Part shown: piece by piece, positions 1 to 9,575 of the stretch | Layout of the letters: each line of letters begins with the position of its first letter | Position numbering within the stretch: the first letter of the stretch is position 1 | Origin: Flavimaricola marinus | Lineage (GTDB): Bacteria > Pseudomonadota > Alphaproteobacteria > Rhodobacterales > Rhodobacteraceae | Direction: 5' to 3' | DNA: 64,000 nt | NCBI RefSeq assembly: GCF_900184895.1 | Contig: NZ_FXZK01000009.1 | Coordinates: forward strand, 62,001 to 126,000 | Translations under genes and position numbers: made by a program | The notes under the pieces: model-generated | What the model was told of the DNA's origin: nothing | What the model saw: the letters and a program-made list of their open reading frames with translations, nothing else | Databases searched by the model: none

Positions 1-61
1 AGGTTTGGCGCATCGGCGCTCATGCCCCCATCCGTTCGGCAGCATGAGAGAGGATGACCGA

Positions 62-1054
62 ATGAAGACCCATCTGACCCATGTCGCAGGACTGCTGTTT
101 GCCGCCACCGCGGCGCAAGCAGAGAGCCACGCGACACCTGTATTGACGATCTACACCTACGACAGCTTTGTCACCGATTGGGGTCCAGGCCCGCTGGTAG
201 AGGCCGGATTCGAAGAGACATGTGCCTGTGATCTCGAATTCGTCGGACACGGCGACGGCGCAGCCCTGCTGGCCCGCTTGATGCTGGAAGGCCCGCGCAC
301 CGAGGCCGACATCGTCCTCGGCCTTGATACCAACCTGACTGCGGCGGCGGCCGAGACGGGCATGTTCACCTCGCACGGGGTGACTGCCGCGCTAGACCTG
401 CCCATCGCTTGGGACGACCAGACATTCCTTCCCTATGACTGGGGCTATTTCGCATTCGTCGGAAACGCCGGAGAGCCCGCCCCCGCCAATTTCGAGGATC
501 TCGCCGCGTCGGACGTGTCCATCGTAATTCAGGATCCACGGTCTTCCACCCCCGGCCTCGGATTGCTCTTGTGGATCGAGGCGGCTTACGGCGAACGTGC
601 CCCCGAGATCTGGGAAGCCCTCGCCGACAATATCGTCACCGTTACTCCCGGCTGGTCCGAGGCTTATGGCCTGTTCCTAGAGGGAGAGGCCGATGCGGTG
701 CTGTCCTATACCACCTCGCCCGCCTATCATCTGATTGCCGAAGAGGACGACAGCAAAGTGGCCTGGGCCTTCGACGAAGGGCACTATTTGCAGGTCGAGG
801 TTGCCGGCATTCTCGAGGGGACGGATCAGCCTGATCTGGCGGCGGCTTTCATGGCGTTCATGGTCTCTCCCGGATTTCAGGACGTCATTGCGACGGCGAA
901 CTGGATGTATCCGGCCGTGACCCCGGAAGCCGGCCTGCCCGGCGGTTTCGAGACCTTGATCACGCCTGATCTTGCGTTGCTCATGTCATCCGAAGATGCC
1001 GCTGCCGCTCGCGGCCCGGCGATTGATGCATGGCAAGCAGCCCTAACGCAGTAA
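62..1054 (+). CDS. thiB: Thiamine ABC transporter, periplasmic binding protein ThiB
   Basis: Periplasmic binding protein of a thiamine/thiamine-phosphate importer, 330 residues, close to the usual ThiB length. The ATG at 62 is chosen over an in-frame one at 5 because it follows an AGAGAGGA ribosome site and begins a clean signal peptide (about residues 1-20, ending TAAQA). The mature part has the type-2 binding-protein look of the iron/thiamine family, with an early YTYDSF stretch typical of ThiB. It overlaps thiP by 25 bases, so translation is probably coupled. A TPP riboswitch would be expected upstream, but the window starts too close to the gene to see one. Family assignment is by similarity and by the thiP-thiQ context. 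Confidence 0.85.
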   Translation: MKTHLTHVAGLLFAATAAQAESHATPVLTIYTYDSFVTDWGPGPLVEAGFEETCACDLEFVGHGDGAALLARLMLEGPRTEADIVLGLDTNLTAAAAETGMFTSHGVTAALDLPIAWDDQTFLPYDWGYFAFVGNAGEPAPANFEDLAASDVSIVIQDPRSSTPGLGLLLWIEAAYGERAPEIWEALADNIVTVTPGWSEAYGLFLEGEADAVLSYTTSPAYHLIAEEDDSKVAWAFDEGHYLQVEVAGILEGTDQPDLAAAFMAFMVSPGFQDVIATANWMYPAVTPEAGLPGGFETLITPDLALLMSSEDAAAARGPAIDAWQAALTQ

Positions 1055-2571
1055 CCCCATCCGTGCCCCGCTGGCCCGGCGCGATTGCCGCCGGGCTGGT
1101 GTTGTGCTTGACACTCGGCACGCTTGCTGCGGTCTCTTTCCGCGCGGAATGGAGCGGCGGGCTGAGTGCGTCGGACTGGGCGGCGGTGCGGTTTACCGTG
1201 CTTCAGGCTGCGGCATCCGCGGCCTTGTCGATCATCGCGGCGATCCCTGTTGCACGTGCCTTGGCCCGGCGACGCTTTCGGGGCCGAGGCGTCTTGATCA
1301 CGCTGATGGGCGCGCCCTTCATTCTGCCCGTCATCGTGGCGATCATCGGCCTTCTTGCGGTGTTCGGCAGGGGTGGGCTGCTCAACAGCGCGTTGTCGGC
1401 TCTTGGGCTTCCGCTGGTCAGCATCTATGGATTTCAGGGTGTCGTTCTGGCCCATGTCTTCTTCAACCTGCCATTGGCGGTGCGATTGATCCTGCATGGC
1501 TGGCTCGCGATACCGGCAGAGCAGTTTCGCGTGGCCGCATCCTTAAATATGCCCGTTGGCCGTTATCTGGAATGGCCGATGCTGCGCGCCGTCGTCCCGG
1601 GCGTGGCCCTCGCCATTTTTCTCATATGCCTGACCAGCTTTGCGGTGGCTCTCACGCTCGGAGGAGGTCCGAAAGCGACGACCGTCGAGTTGGCCATTTA
1701 TCAAGCGCTCCGCTTTGAATTCGACATGGCGACCGCGGCTCGGCTGGCAATGATCCAATTCGTCATTTGCGCAACTGCGGCGGGCCTGGCGTGGCTGGTG
1801 ACGCTGCCGCAGGACGCCGGAGCCGGCTTTGACCGGGTCGTGCAGCGTTGGGACGGTGCAGGTCTGGCACTGGTCTGGGACGTTCTCGCATTGGCAGGCG
1901 CGATGGTGCTCTTGTTGTTGCCGCTCGGTATGGTGGTGCAACGAGGGATCGCGGGTCTGACCCTCATCCCGGAGGATATCTGGAGCGCGGCTCTCCGGTC
2001 CTTGGCCGTGGCGGTGGTTTCGGCGCTCTTGTGCAGCAGCCTTGCCCTCGCGCTGGCGCTGAGGCGCGGTGGCGTTCTGGCGGGGATAAGCGCGGTGCTA
2101 CCTTTGGCTGCATCGGGGCTGATGATGGGCACCGGGCTGTTCATCATGGTCTGGCCCTTCGTAGATCCCGCCAAGCTCGCCCTGCCGGTTACCGCGATGG
2201 TGAACGCAGCGATGGCGCTGCCTTTCGCCTATCGGGCGCTGGCCCCGGCATTGGAGCAAATCGAAGCCGGCTTTGGACGCACCGCCGACAGCCTTGGCAT
2301 GACGGGCGCTGCCCGGCTCCGTTGGTTGATCCTGCCGCGCATGCGTCGCCCACTTGGATTTGCGACCGGGCTGGCCGCGGCGATGAGCATGGGAGATCTG
2401 GGGGTGATCGCGCTGTTTGCGCGTTCGGATCAAGAGACGTTGCCCTTGGCGATGTTTCAGCTGATGGGCGCCTACCAGATGGAGGCCGCGGCCGGGGTCG
2501 CGCTTATCCTACTGACTTTGAGTGTTGGCCTGTTCTGGCTGTTTGACCGTGGAGGACGTGCCGATGCCTGA
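1030..2571 (+). CDS. thiP: Thiamine ABC transporter permease ThiP (two-domain)
   Basis: Inner-membrane permease of the thiamine importer, 513 residues with about 12 hydrophobic segments. It is a tandem duplication of the six-helix permease domain, as in enteric ThiP; the first half ends near residue 270. Both halves carry the EAA-type cytoplasmic loop (around AASLNMPVGRYLEWP in the first and ADSLGMTGAARLRW in the second) that contacts the ATPase. It starts inside the end of thiB and its last bases overlap the start of thiQ, giving a tightly coupled thiBPQ operon. I infer substrate specificity from gene order and ThiB. Confidence 0.85.
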   Translation: MASSPNAVTPSVPRWPGAIAAGLVLCLTLGTLAAVSFRAEWSGGLSASDWAAVRFTVLQAAASAALSIIAAIPVARALARRRFRGRGVLITLMGAPFILPVIVAIIGLLAVFGRGGLLNSALSALGLPLVSIYGFQGVVLAHVFFNLPLAVRLILHGWLAIPAEQFRVAASLNMPVGRYLEWPMLRAVVPGVALAIFLICLTSFAVALTLGGGPKATTVELAIYQALRFEFDMATAARLAMIQFVICATAAGLAWLVTLPQDAGAGFDRVVQRWDGAGLALVWDVLALAGAMVLLLLPLGMVVQRGIAGLTLIPEDIWSAALRSLAVAVVSALLCSSLALALALRRGGVLAGISAVLPLAASGLMMGTGLFIMVWPFVDPAKLALPVTAMVNAAMALPFAYRALAPALEQIEAGFGRTADSLGMTGAARLRWLILPRMRRPLGFATGLAAAMSMGDLGVIALFARSDQETLPLAMFQLMGAYQMEAAAGVALILLTLSVGLFWLFDRGGRADA

Positions 2572-3271
2572 CGCATTGCAGCTGGAGCAACTGCTGATCC
2601 GGCAGGGGTCTTTTACCCTTGCTGCCGATCTGGCCGTTCAAAGTGGGAGCGTCACCGCCATCATGGGACCATCCGGCGGCGGCAAGTCCACGCTTCTGGG
2701 TGCGGTGGCGGGCTTTGTTCCGCTAGAGCGGGGGCGCGTGTTCTGGTACGGTGACGACATCACGCAATCGCCGCCGGGACAGCGCCCGCTGAGCATCCTG
2801 TTTCAGGACAACAACCTGTTTCCGCACCTCACCATCGCCCAGAACATCGGCTTGGGCCGGAGCCCCCGGCTGAAGCTCGGCACGCCGGAATGGTCGGAAA
2901 TCGATACGATACTGGAACGGCTCGGATTGGCGGGAATGGGCAAGCGAAAGCCCTCGGAACTGTCCGGTGGGCAGCAGAGCCGTGCTGCACTCGGACGGGT
3001 CTTGATGGCCCGTCGACCCTTGGTTCTGCTGGATGAACCCTTCGCGGCGCTGGGGCCCGGCCTCAAGCAGGAGATGCTTGATCTGGCCATTTCCAGCCTG
3101 TCGGAAGCGGGACAAACTCTGGTGATGGTGACCCATGATCCGGATGACGCTCGGCGCGTGGCCGGAAACGTCATCGTCGTCGCGGAGGGCAAGGCGCATG
3201 CGCCCCTGCCGACCGGGCAGGCGCTGGATGGTGCGACCGGCCCGCTTCGGGGCTATCTCGCTCAGCCCTGA
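2564..3271 (+). CDS. thiQ: Thiamine ABC transporter ATP-binding protein ThiQ
   Basis: ATPase subunit of the thiamine importer, 235 residues, matching the small ThiQ size. Visible motifs are Walker A GPSGGGKST (35-43), signature LSGGQ (133-137) and Walker B LVLLDEP (153-159), with a switch histidine in MVTHD. The ATG at 2564 is preferred because a GGAGGA site lies 8 bases upstream and it overlaps the thiP stop by 8 bases. The longer in-frame start at 2522 lies inside thiP. There is no C-terminal TOBE domain, unlike the ATPase at 7717-8754. A perfect hairpin follows the gene. Confidence 0.85.
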   Translation: MPDALQLEQLLIRQGSFTLAADLAVQSGSVTAIMGPSGGGKSTLLGAVAGFVPLERGRVFWYGDDITQSPPGQRPLSILFQDNNLFPHLTIAQNIGLGRSPRLKLGTPEWSEIDTILERLGLAGMGKRKPSELSGGQQSRAALGRVLMARRPLVLLDEPFAALGPGLKQEMLDLAISSLSEAGQTLVMVTHDPDDARRVAGNVIVVAEGKAHAPLPTGQALDGATGPLRGYLAQP

Positions 3272-3286
3272 TCCTGGAACGAGTAA

Positions 3287-3310
3287 GGCGCGCTTGTTTC
3301 CAAGCGCGCC
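3287..3310. terminator. Hairpin terminator shared by thiBPQ and petABC
   Basis: A perfect 10-bp stem (GGCGCGCTTG with CAAGCGCGCC) around a TTTC loop sits in the 64-base gap between the convergent thiQ and petC genes. There is no long T-run on either side, only a short CTT. Its position and strength suggest that it ends both transcripts. Confidence 0.7.
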
Positions 3311-3335
3311 CTTCATTCGGAACAAGTCTATTGGA

Positions 3336-4208
3336 TCAGTGATCTTCCGGATGCTTGACCGGCGCCCAGAGACGCTTGTTTGTCAGGTAGAGCAATACTG
3401 ACAGGAGTGCCAAGAAGATCACGCCGGTCAGGCCGGCCTGCTTGCGCGCCACCAGCTTGGGCTCGGCGGTCCACATCAGGAATGCGGAAACGTCCTCGGC
3501 CACATGTTCCAATTCGGTGGAATGCCCATCTGCGTAGTCGACATCATCGCCGTAGAGCGGAGGTGCCATCGCGATCCAGCTGCCCGGAACCTTGTGGGTG
3601 CCGTCTTCGTATTTGCAGCTGTCCGGGAAACCGCCGGCAGCGAATGCCGTGTTGTAGTAGCCATCCATCGGATCGCCTTCGAGCGCACATTCCGGCTCTT
3701 CCTCGTATCCGGTGAGGATCGAAGCGATATACTCCGCTCCGCCCATACCCTTGAAGAACTGGGCAAGACCTGTGCCGTAGGGCCCGCTGAACCCTGCGCG
3801 CGCCTTTGCCATCAAGGTGAGGTCGGGAGCGTTGGACAGGTTGGACATCGGGAAACGGTCAGCCGGCGTCGCAGGGCGGAAGTCGCCTTCGCCGTCGAAC
3901 AGGGTCGGATCCCAGACTTCGTTCTGTGCCGCGTAGGCCCGGACCTGATCTTCTGGCAGCGCGGGGCCGCCTTCGTCATGCAGGTTGCGATACGACAGGA
4001 ATTGCAGGCCGTGGCAGGCCGAACAGATCTCGGTATAGACCTGCAGGCCACGCTGAAGCTGCATCTGATCGTAGCTGCCAAACGGGCCTTCGAAGGAGAA
4101 GTCGAAGTCCTCGACGTGGTTGTCGCCGGCGGCCAGTGCCGGAGCGACACCACCAGCGGCCAGAAGGCCGAGCCCAAGTGCGGTGGAGAGTGTCAGAGTT
4201 CTGAACAT
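3336..4208 (-). CDS. petC: Ubiquinol-cytochrome c reductase, cytochrome c1
   Basis: Cytochrome c1 of the bc1 complex (complex III), which passes electrons from the Rieske cluster to soluble cytochrome c. The protein is 290 residues. The start at 4208 gives a signal peptide of about 27 residues ending in APALAA; in-frame sequence upstream of it overlaps the end of petB. The covalent haem motif CSACH is at 62-66, the axial methionine is probably in the IAMAPPL segment, and a C-terminal transmembrane anchor ([15 protein letters not shown]) is followed by a short basic tail. It is third in the petABC operon, 14 bases after petB. Confidence 0.95.
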   Translation of the reverse strand: MFRTLTLSTALGLGLLAAGGVAPALAAGDNHVEDFDFSFEGPFGSYDQMQLQRGLQVYTEICSACHGLQFLSYRNLHDEGGPALPEDQVRAYAAQNEVWDPTLFDGEGDFRPATPADRFPMSNLSNAPDLTLMAKARAGFSGPYGTGLAQFFKGMGGAEYIASILTGYEEEPECALEGDPMDGYYNTAFAAGGFPDSCKYEDGTHKVPGSWIAMAPPLYGDDVDYADGHSTELEHVAEDVSAFLMWTAEPKLVARKQAGLTGVIFLALLSVLLYLTNKRLWAPVKHPEDH

Positions 4209-4222
4209 CGAATGGTCCTTTC

Positions 4223-5572
4223 TCACTCGGCCGGTGTCGGGTTTGCAGACGAACCGCTGGTATCGCCCGATGTGCCGTAGTGGTCGTCGAAGTCTGCCTC
4301 GATGGTCGAAGGCGGTGCATCCGGCTTCTCGAGCACGCCCAGAAGCGGCAGCACGACGAGGAAGTAGCCGAAGTAGTAGGTTGCGCCGATCAGAGCGATG
4401 TAGGGATAGATCCCCTCGGCGGGCATCGCGCCAACCCACATCAGAACGATGAAGTTGACGACGAACAGCCAGAACCACCACTTGAACATGGGCCGGTAGC
4501 GACCGGACCGCACGGAAGAGGTGTCGAGCCACGGTGCCAATGCGATGACGACCAGAGCGCCGAACATCGCGATCACACCAAAGAACTTGGCGTCGATGAT
4601 CCCGAAGCTGATCCAGTCAACCAGCATCACAAGCCAAACGTCGGCAGTGAAGGCCCGCAGGATGGCGTAGAACGGCAGCAGATACCATTCTGGCACGATG
4701 TGCGCAGGCGTCGCCAGCGGGTTGGCCATGACGTAGTTGTCCGGGTGGCCGAGATAGTTGGGCATGAAGCCGACGACCGCCATGAACAGCGTCATGATGA
4801 CGGCAAGGGCGAAGAGGTCCTTGATCACGAAGTAGGGCCAGAACGGCAATGTGTCCTTGGCGGCTTCTTCTTTCGACGTTCGGCGGACCTCAACACCTGT
4901 TGGGTTGTTGTTGCCCGTGGTGTGGAACGCCCAGATGTGCACCAGCGTCAGGCCCAGCAGGATGAAGGGCAGCAGGTAGTGCAGCGAGAAGAACCGGTTG
5001 AGCGCAGGCTGACCGACCGCGGATGCGCCGAGCAGCAGCGTCTGCACCGATTCGCCGACGAACGGGATGGCGCCGAACAGGCCGGTGATAACTGCGGTGC
5101 CGTGGAAGGACATCTGACCCCAAGGCAGCACGTAGCCCATGAAGGCGATGGCCATCATCAGCACCAGCATCAGCACGCCGATGATCCATGTCACCTCGCG
5201 CGGGGCCTTGTACGAGCCGTAATACAGCGACCGGAACAGGTGCATGTAGACAGCAAAGAACATCAGCGATGCGCCGTTCATGTGGAAGTAGCGGATCATG
5301 TGTCCGCCATTCACGTCACGCATGATGTGTTCGATACTGGCAAAGGCCATATCGACGTGCGGTGTGTAATGCATCACCAGCACGACGCCGGTGACGATCT
5401 GCATGACAAGCGCAAAGGTCAGGACGATGCCCCAGATCCACATCCAGTTCAGGTTCTTGGGTGTGGGAATCATCAGGGTGTCATAGATCAGCCCGACAAC
5501 CGGCAGCCGGCTGTAGAGCCACTTTTCGCCGCCAGACTTTGGTTCGTAATGGTCGTGGGGAATACCACCCAT
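4223..5572 (-). CDS. petB: Ubiquinol-cytochrome c reductase, cytochrome b
   Basis: Membrane core of the bc1 complex, carrying haems bL and bH and both quinone sites. At 449 residues it is a full-length fused bacterial cytochrome b, with N-terminal haem-binding and C-terminal parts in one chain. The Qo-site PEWY motif is visible in [12 protein letters not shown], and paired histidines appear in the second and fourth helices (for example [15 protein letters not shown]). The tail after the last helix is polar and proline-rich. It lies 12 bases after petA and is transcribed with it. Confidence 0.95.
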   Translation of the reverse strand: MGGIPHDHYEPKSGGEKWLYSRLPVVGLIYDTLMIPTPKNLNWMWIWGIVLTFALVMQIVTGVVLVMHYTPHVDMAFASIEHIMRDVNGGHMIRYFHMNGASLMFFAVYMHLFRSLYYGSYKAPREVTWIIGVLMLVLMMAIAFMGYVLPWGQMSFHGTAVITGLFGAIPFVGESVQTLLLGASAVGQPALNRFFSLHYLLPFILLGLTLVHIWAFHTTGNNNPTGVEVRRTSKEEAAKDTLPFWPYFVIKDLFALAVIMTLFMAVVGFMPNYLGHPDNYVMANPLATPAHIVPEWYLLPFYAILRAFTADVWLVMLVDWISFGIIDAKFFGVIAMFGALVVIALAPWLDTSSVRSGRYRPMFKWWFWLFVVNFIVLMWVGAMPAEGIYPYIALIGATYYFGYFLVVLPLLGVLEKPDAPPSTIEADFDDHYGTSGDTSGSSANPTPAE

Positions 5573-5584
5573 GGCTGTCTCTCC

Positions 5585-6145
5585 TTAACCGAGCTGGATC
5601 GTCGTCTCGTCCACGAAGGACGCGAGCGGAATGGGAAGGTTGCGCGGGGCCGGCCCTTTGCGGATGCGCCCGGCCGTATCGTAGTGCGAACCGTGGCAGG
5701 GGCAGAACCAACCGCCAAAGTCACCCGATTCGCCCAGCGGCACACAACCGAGGTGAGTGCAGACGCCCATTTGAACGAGCCAGATGCCTTCTTCGTCAAG
5801 GCTCCGGTTCATGTCGGACGCATCGGCCTCGTCGCCCAGATTGGCGTTTTCGGCTCCTTGATCGGGCAATTCGGAAACGCTGACAGAGCGGGCCGCTTCG
5901 ATTTCTTCCGGGGTGCGGTAGCGAATGAAGACCGGCTTGCCTTGCCACAGGACCGTCAACTGCGTGCCTTCGCTGACGCCTGACAGATCGACCTGGATCG
6001 AGGCCAGAGCCAAAACGTCGGCGGATGGGTTCATCTGATTGACCAAAGGCCAAACCGCGGCACCGGCTGCGACAGCCCCTGCGCCTGCAGTGGCGTAGTA
6101 GATGAAATCGCGGCGAGTGCCCTGGGAATCGTCTGCATGTGACAT
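5585..6145 (-). CDS. petA: Ubiquinol-cytochrome c reductase, Rieske iron-sulfur subunit
   Basis: Rieske 2Fe-2S protein of the bc1 complex, 186 residues. The start at 6145 has a GGAGA site 10 bases upstream. A twin-arginine motif (RRDF at 11-14) precedes the single N-terminal helix, as expected for Tat-exported Rieske proteins. Cluster ligands are C129 and H131 (CTHLGC) and C148 and H151 (CPCHGSH), with C134 and C150 forming the disulfide. The acidic insertion between the beta-sheet and the cluster domain (about 85-118) resembles Rhodobacter-type proteins. It is the first gene of petABC. Confidence 0.95.
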   Translation of the reverse strand: MSHADDSQGTRRDFIYYATAGAGAVAAGAAVWPLVNQMNPSADVLALASIQVDLSGVSEGTQLTVLWQGKPVFIRYRTPEEIEAARSVSVSELPDQGAENANLGDEADASDMNRSLDEEGIWLVQMGVCTHLGCVPLGESGDFGGWFCPCHGSHYDTAGRIRKGPAPRNLPIPLASFVDETTIQLG

Positions 6146-6381
6146 GGGCCGTGCATCTCCGTTTGTACTGTGGCCCTCGGCGAGAGCCATGCGGCAAGCT
6201 ATAGCCGAGGCAAACCCCGGTCATTTTGGCGTTGTTTAGCGGTCCTTTTTACCAGCGTCCAGCGGACAATAGGGCGCAGGCACCGTCACGTTAGAATTGA
6301 TTGTCTGCATGAATCCAGAAAAGAATTGATGACCAACACTCCAATCCGTCGCCGGCGTCCGGGTATATTGCCTCGACAGGC

Positions 6382-7584
6382 TCACGCTACGTCGTCGATC
6401 TCGGCTTGTCTGGGCAGCAGAATGGTCAGCAAACCAAGGAATGGCAGGTAGGAACTGATCTGGTAGACGAAGGCGATCCCCTTGTAATCCGCAAGAACGC
6501 CCAGCACTGCCGCCGCGACCCCGGCCATCCCGAAGGCAAAGCCGAAGAACATCCCGTTCATCAACCCGATCCGGCCCGGCACCAACTCGTGCACATAAAC
6601 GAGTATGGCCGGAAAGCTCGCCGAGATCAGGACGCCGATCACCACGGACAGGGCAATCGTCGTGGGCAGATTCGCATAGGGCAACCAGAGCGAGAACGGC
6701 AGGACCCCGAGCACCGAGATCCAGATCACGAAGAGCGGGCCGAAGCGGTCTCCGACCGGGCCGCCCAGCATCACGCCCAGCGCCATTGCAGCAAGGAAGG
6801 CAAACAGCATCAACTGCGACTGCTGAGCCGACAGGCCGAACCGCTCGATCACAAAGAAGGTGTAGTAGCTGGTGAAACCTGCGGTGTAGATATTCTTGGT
6901 GAACGTCAGGAGGATCAGCACGAAGATCGCGATCGAAACCCGCCGCCGGGTGAGCGTGTGGGTCTTGATGCTGAGTTTTCGTCCTGCGCTGGCCCGACGG
7001 TAGCGGTCATACCAACGCCCGACCTGCCAGAGGATCGCCATCCCGAGCAGAGCCAGTGCCGAAAACCACAAGACGCTGGGGCGCCCCAGTGGCACGACGA
7101 TAAATGCCGCCAGCAGCGGCCCAATCGCGCTGCCCGTATTTCCACCGGTCTGGAACAGGGATTGAGCCATCCCGAAACGCCCGCCGGACGCCAGCCGCGC
7201 GACACGGCTCGCCTCGGGGTGAAATACGGCCGAGCCGATACCGATCAGCATCGCCCCGGTCAGGAGCATCGGGTAGCTGCCACCCAAAGCCAGAAACACC
7301 AGTCCGATCAATGTCGACCCCATCCCTATGGTCAGGGATTGGGGCAACGGCCGCTTGTCCGTATAGACCCCCACCACCGGCTGAAGCAGGGAGGCCGTCA
7401 CCTGAAACGCAAAGGTCAGAAGCCCGATCTGCCAGAAATCCAGAGCGAATTCCGCCTGCAAGAGCGGGTAGATCGACGAAATCAGGGACTGCATCACATC
7501 GTTCAACAGATGGCACAGGCTGATCGCCAAAATCACCAGATATGCGGTGTTCGGCTTGTCGACAGCGGTTGAGGCGTTGGTCAT
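6382..7584 (-). CDS. MFS exporter of the fosmidomycin-resistance (Fsr) family
   Basis: Twelve-helix major facilitator protein of 400 residues. It closely follows enteric Fsr in layout, including segments such as SLCHLLNDVMQSLISS near the N-terminus, LLQPVVGVYTDKRP, and VFHPEASRVARLASGGR in helix 4. Members export fosmidomycin and similar compounds, but the natural substrate is usually unknown. The start at 7584 follows a GGAG site; an in-frame start at 7620 is less likely. It lies about 130 bases after the ATPase gene on the same strand, with a dispersed intergenic element between them, so it may be a separate transcript. Confidence 0.75.
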   Translation of the reverse strand: MTNASTAVDKPNTAYLVILAISLCHLLNDVMQSLISSIYPLLQAEFALDFWQIGLLTFAFQVTASLLQPVVGVYTDKRPLPQSLTIGMGSTLIGLVFLALGGSYPMLLTGAMLIGIGSAVFHPEASRVARLASGGRFGMAQSLFQTGGNTGSAIGPLLAAFIVVPLGRPSVLWFSALALLGMAILWQVGRWYDRYRRASAGRKLSIKTHTLTRRRVSIAIFVLILLTFTKNIYTAGFTSYYTFFVIERFGLSAQQSQLMLFAFLAAMALGVMLGGPVGDRFGPLFVIWISVLGVLPFSLWLPYANLPTTIALSVVIGVLISASFPAILVYVHELVPGRIGLMNGMFFGFAFGMAGVAAAVLGVLADYKGIAFVYQISSYLPFLGLLTILLPRQAEIDDVA

Positions 7585-7680
7585 GGGCGCTCCGGCGCGG
7601 GAATGGCCGGACTGTTTCACAGGATTTTGGAAAGGCCAAGCGCCCGACCGATGTTTCGTCTCTGAGGCTGATGTGGCGTC

Positions 7681-7710
7681 GTGAGTTTTCTTGCCAAGAT
7701 GAAGATGCGG
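7681..7710 (+). repeat. Dispersed intergenic element, copy 1
   Basis: The gap between the importer ATPase and the MFS gene holds GAGTTTTC-TTGCCAAGATGAAGATG. The core GCCAAGATGAA (7693-7703) recurs exactly on the minus strand at 44523-44533, and a looser relative lies at 22791-22818. From memory this resembles a short sequence commonly found between genes in Rhodobacterales. Confidence 0.5.
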
Positions 7711-7716
7711 CGGCGC

Positions 7717-8754
7717 TCAAGCCGTCAGCATCCAGAGCGTGTCCGGTGGCAGGCTGATCGTGATGTGATCGCCAACCCTCACGCCGTCGAATTGGGCCGG
7801 ATTTCCTGTCATTTCGATCGACGTGCCGCCGGTGTTGAGGATCAAGCGAGTTTGAGTGCCGAGGAAGGTCTTTTGCGCCACAAGACAGGCCAGTTGGTTG
7901 GGGCCGCATCCGCCAAGAACGACGTTTTCCGGCCTGAAGGTCAACTCCCCCCGCCCGGCCATCGCATCCGGGGGGAGTTTGACACTCCCGAAAGGGCCTT
8001 CGAAGGATGCACCGTCGGACGTGCCGGGAATGAAGTTCCTGCCCCCGAAGAAGCGGGCCACCGCGCCGTCGGCGGGACGCCGGTAGAACATGTCCGCCTT
8101 GTCGTATTGTCGCATCTCTCCGTCGAGGATCAGGGCGACCTTGTCGGCGAGGATCACGGCCTCTTCTTGATCGTGCGTGACAAAGATCGTGGTGATGGAC
8201 ATTTCCTGTTGCAGGGTCCGGATCAGGTCTCGCATTTCAAGCCGCAGGTGCGCGTCTAGGTTGGAGAGCGGTTCGTCCAGAAGCAGAACCTTTGGCTGCA
8301 CGATGAGAGCCCGCGCGAGGGCCACCCTTTGCTGTTGCCCGCCCGAAAGCTCGGAAGGCTTGCGCCCACCGAGGCCGGGCAGCCTTACCTGCTCGAGCAT
8401 TCGATCGACGCGCTGCGCAATCTGCACCGGATCTACGCCCCGCATCTTGAGCCCGAACCCGACATTTGCGGCAACCGTCATATACGGGAACAGAAGGTGG
8501 TTTTGAAAAACCATGACCGAGCCGCGTTCGTTCGGCTTGTCCTTCAGGACACTCCGCCCATCGAACAGGATGTTACCGGCCGAAGGTGAGAGGAGCCCTG
8601 CGACCATTTTCATCGCCGTGGTCTTGCCGCAGCCTGAAGGGCCGAGGATCGCGACCAGATCGCCGGACGCGATTTCGAGGCTGAGCCTGTCGAGCGCCGG
8701 GGACGCGGCGCCCGGATAGACCTTTGTCAGATCTTGCAACGAAACGTGCGTCAT
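7717..8754 (-). CDS. ABC importer ATP-binding protein (YnjD/PotA-like)
   Basis: ATPase of the importer encoded just upstream, 345 residues. Walker A is GPSGCGKTT (38-46), the signature is LSGGQ (136-140), and Walker B is VLLLDEP (156-162). A C-terminal extension of about 100 residues (from around ELTFRPENVVLGG) looks like a TOBE regulatory domain, as in PotA and iron/polyamine-type ATPases. The start at 8754 overlaps the preceding permease stop by ATGA. The substrate is unknown and depends on the YnjB-like binding protein. Confidence 0.8.
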   Translation of the reverse strand: MTHVSLQDLTKVYPGAASPALDRLSLEIASGDLVAILGPSGCGKTTAMKMVAGLLSPSAGNILFDGRSVLKDKPNERGSVMVFQNHLLFPYMTVAANVGFGLKMRGVDPVQIAQRVDRMLEQVRLPGLGGRKPSELSGGQQQRVALARALIVQPKVLLLDEPLSNLDAHLRLEMRDLIRTLQQEMSITTIFVTHDQEEAVILADKVALILDGEMRQYDKADMFYRRPADGAVARFFGGRNFIPGTSDGASFEGPFGSVKLPPDAMAGRGELTFRPENVVLGGCGPNQLACLVAQKTFLGTQTRLILNTGGTSIEMTGNPAQFDGVRVGDHITISLPPDTLWMLTA

Positions 8755-9575
8755 AGCCGCCCATAGCCTCCGACGGCGCTGCTGCGTCCCGAGAGGTGCC
8801 GTGCGGTCAGGCAAAGGATGATCACGCCGGGCAGGATGTAGATCATCCCGATCGCCCCCGCGATATCGTTTCTGCCGGAGGTCGCGAAGTTGAACAGCAA
8901 GAGCGGCAGCGTGACGACCCGTCCACCGCCGATGAGCAGCGTCAGGATATACTGGCTCCACGAAACGAGGAACGCGAACAACCCTCCCACCACGATCCCC
9001 GGCAGGATCGCCGGGAGCGTCACATACCAGAAGGTCTTGAGCGGAGTTGCCCCGAGGCTGCGGGCCTGTTGTTCGAACGCCGGGTCGTGATTGGCGAAGA
9101 CCCCCGCCATGACCAGCGTCATGTAGGGGATCGTGGGGATCAGGTGGACGAGGATCACGCCGTTCACCGTGTTTGCCAGTCCGAGCCAGATGAAGACGCT
9201 GTGAATACCCAGCGCCACAGCGATCCCGGGCACGATGGTGGGAGCGAGAATGGCCAGCTCGACCGCCGCCTTGCCCCGGAACCGATACATGCCCAGCGCC
9301 CTCCCGGCCGGCACACCGACGAGTATCGACAGGGCCGTGGCACAGACCGAGATGTAGATCGTCAGCCCGAGGCTATCCATCACGCCCGCGGTATCGGACA
9401 GGGCATACTCCCAAGCATCGAGCGTCCAGACACGCGGCAGCAGATCGGGAAAGAACCAGCCCTTGGCAAAGGACCAAATCCCCAGCGGGATCAATGGCAG
9501 CACCAGCCAGACGATCAGCACCAATGCGGTGATCACCCGGAACGACCGCGTGAAGACGCCGTCCGCACCGCTCAT
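8751..9575 (-). CDS. ABC importer permease (second subunit)
   Basis: Inner-membrane permease of 274 residues with six predicted helices and an EAA-type loop (QQARSLGATPLKTFW). It pairs with the permease encoded upstream; in enteric Ynj systems the permease is instead one large fused chain. It overlaps both neighbours by ATGA (9572-9575 and 8751-8754), so the three membrane and ATPase genes are translationally coupled. Confidence 0.8.
   Translation of the reverse strand: MSGADGVFTRSFRVITALVLIVWLVLPLIPLGIWSFAKGWFFPDLLPRVWTLDAWEYALSDTAGVMDSLGLTIYISVCATALSILVGVPAGRALGMYRFRGKAAVELAILAPTIVPGIAVALGIHSVFIWLGLANTVNGVILVHLIPTIPYMTLVMAGVFANHDPAFEQQARSLGATPLKTFWYVTLPAILPGIVVGGLFAFLVSWSQYILTLLIGGGRVVTLPLLLFNFATSGRNDIAGAIGMIYILPGVIILCLTARHLSGRSSAVGGYGRL

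Noticed and set aside
1-61. Possible TPP riboswitch upstream of thiB.
   Set aside because: Expected by context, but only 61 bases are visible and no conserved TPP-aptamer sequence can be seen in them.
877-1497. 206-residue minus-strand open frame at the thiB-thiP junction.
   Set aside because: Antisense to both thi genes, highly basic and without domains.
4280-5983. 567-residue open frame on the + strand, rich in His, Gln and Asp.
   Set aside because: It is fully antisense to cytochrome b and the Rieske gene, has no family features, and its composition is typical of a shadow frame in GC-rich DNA.
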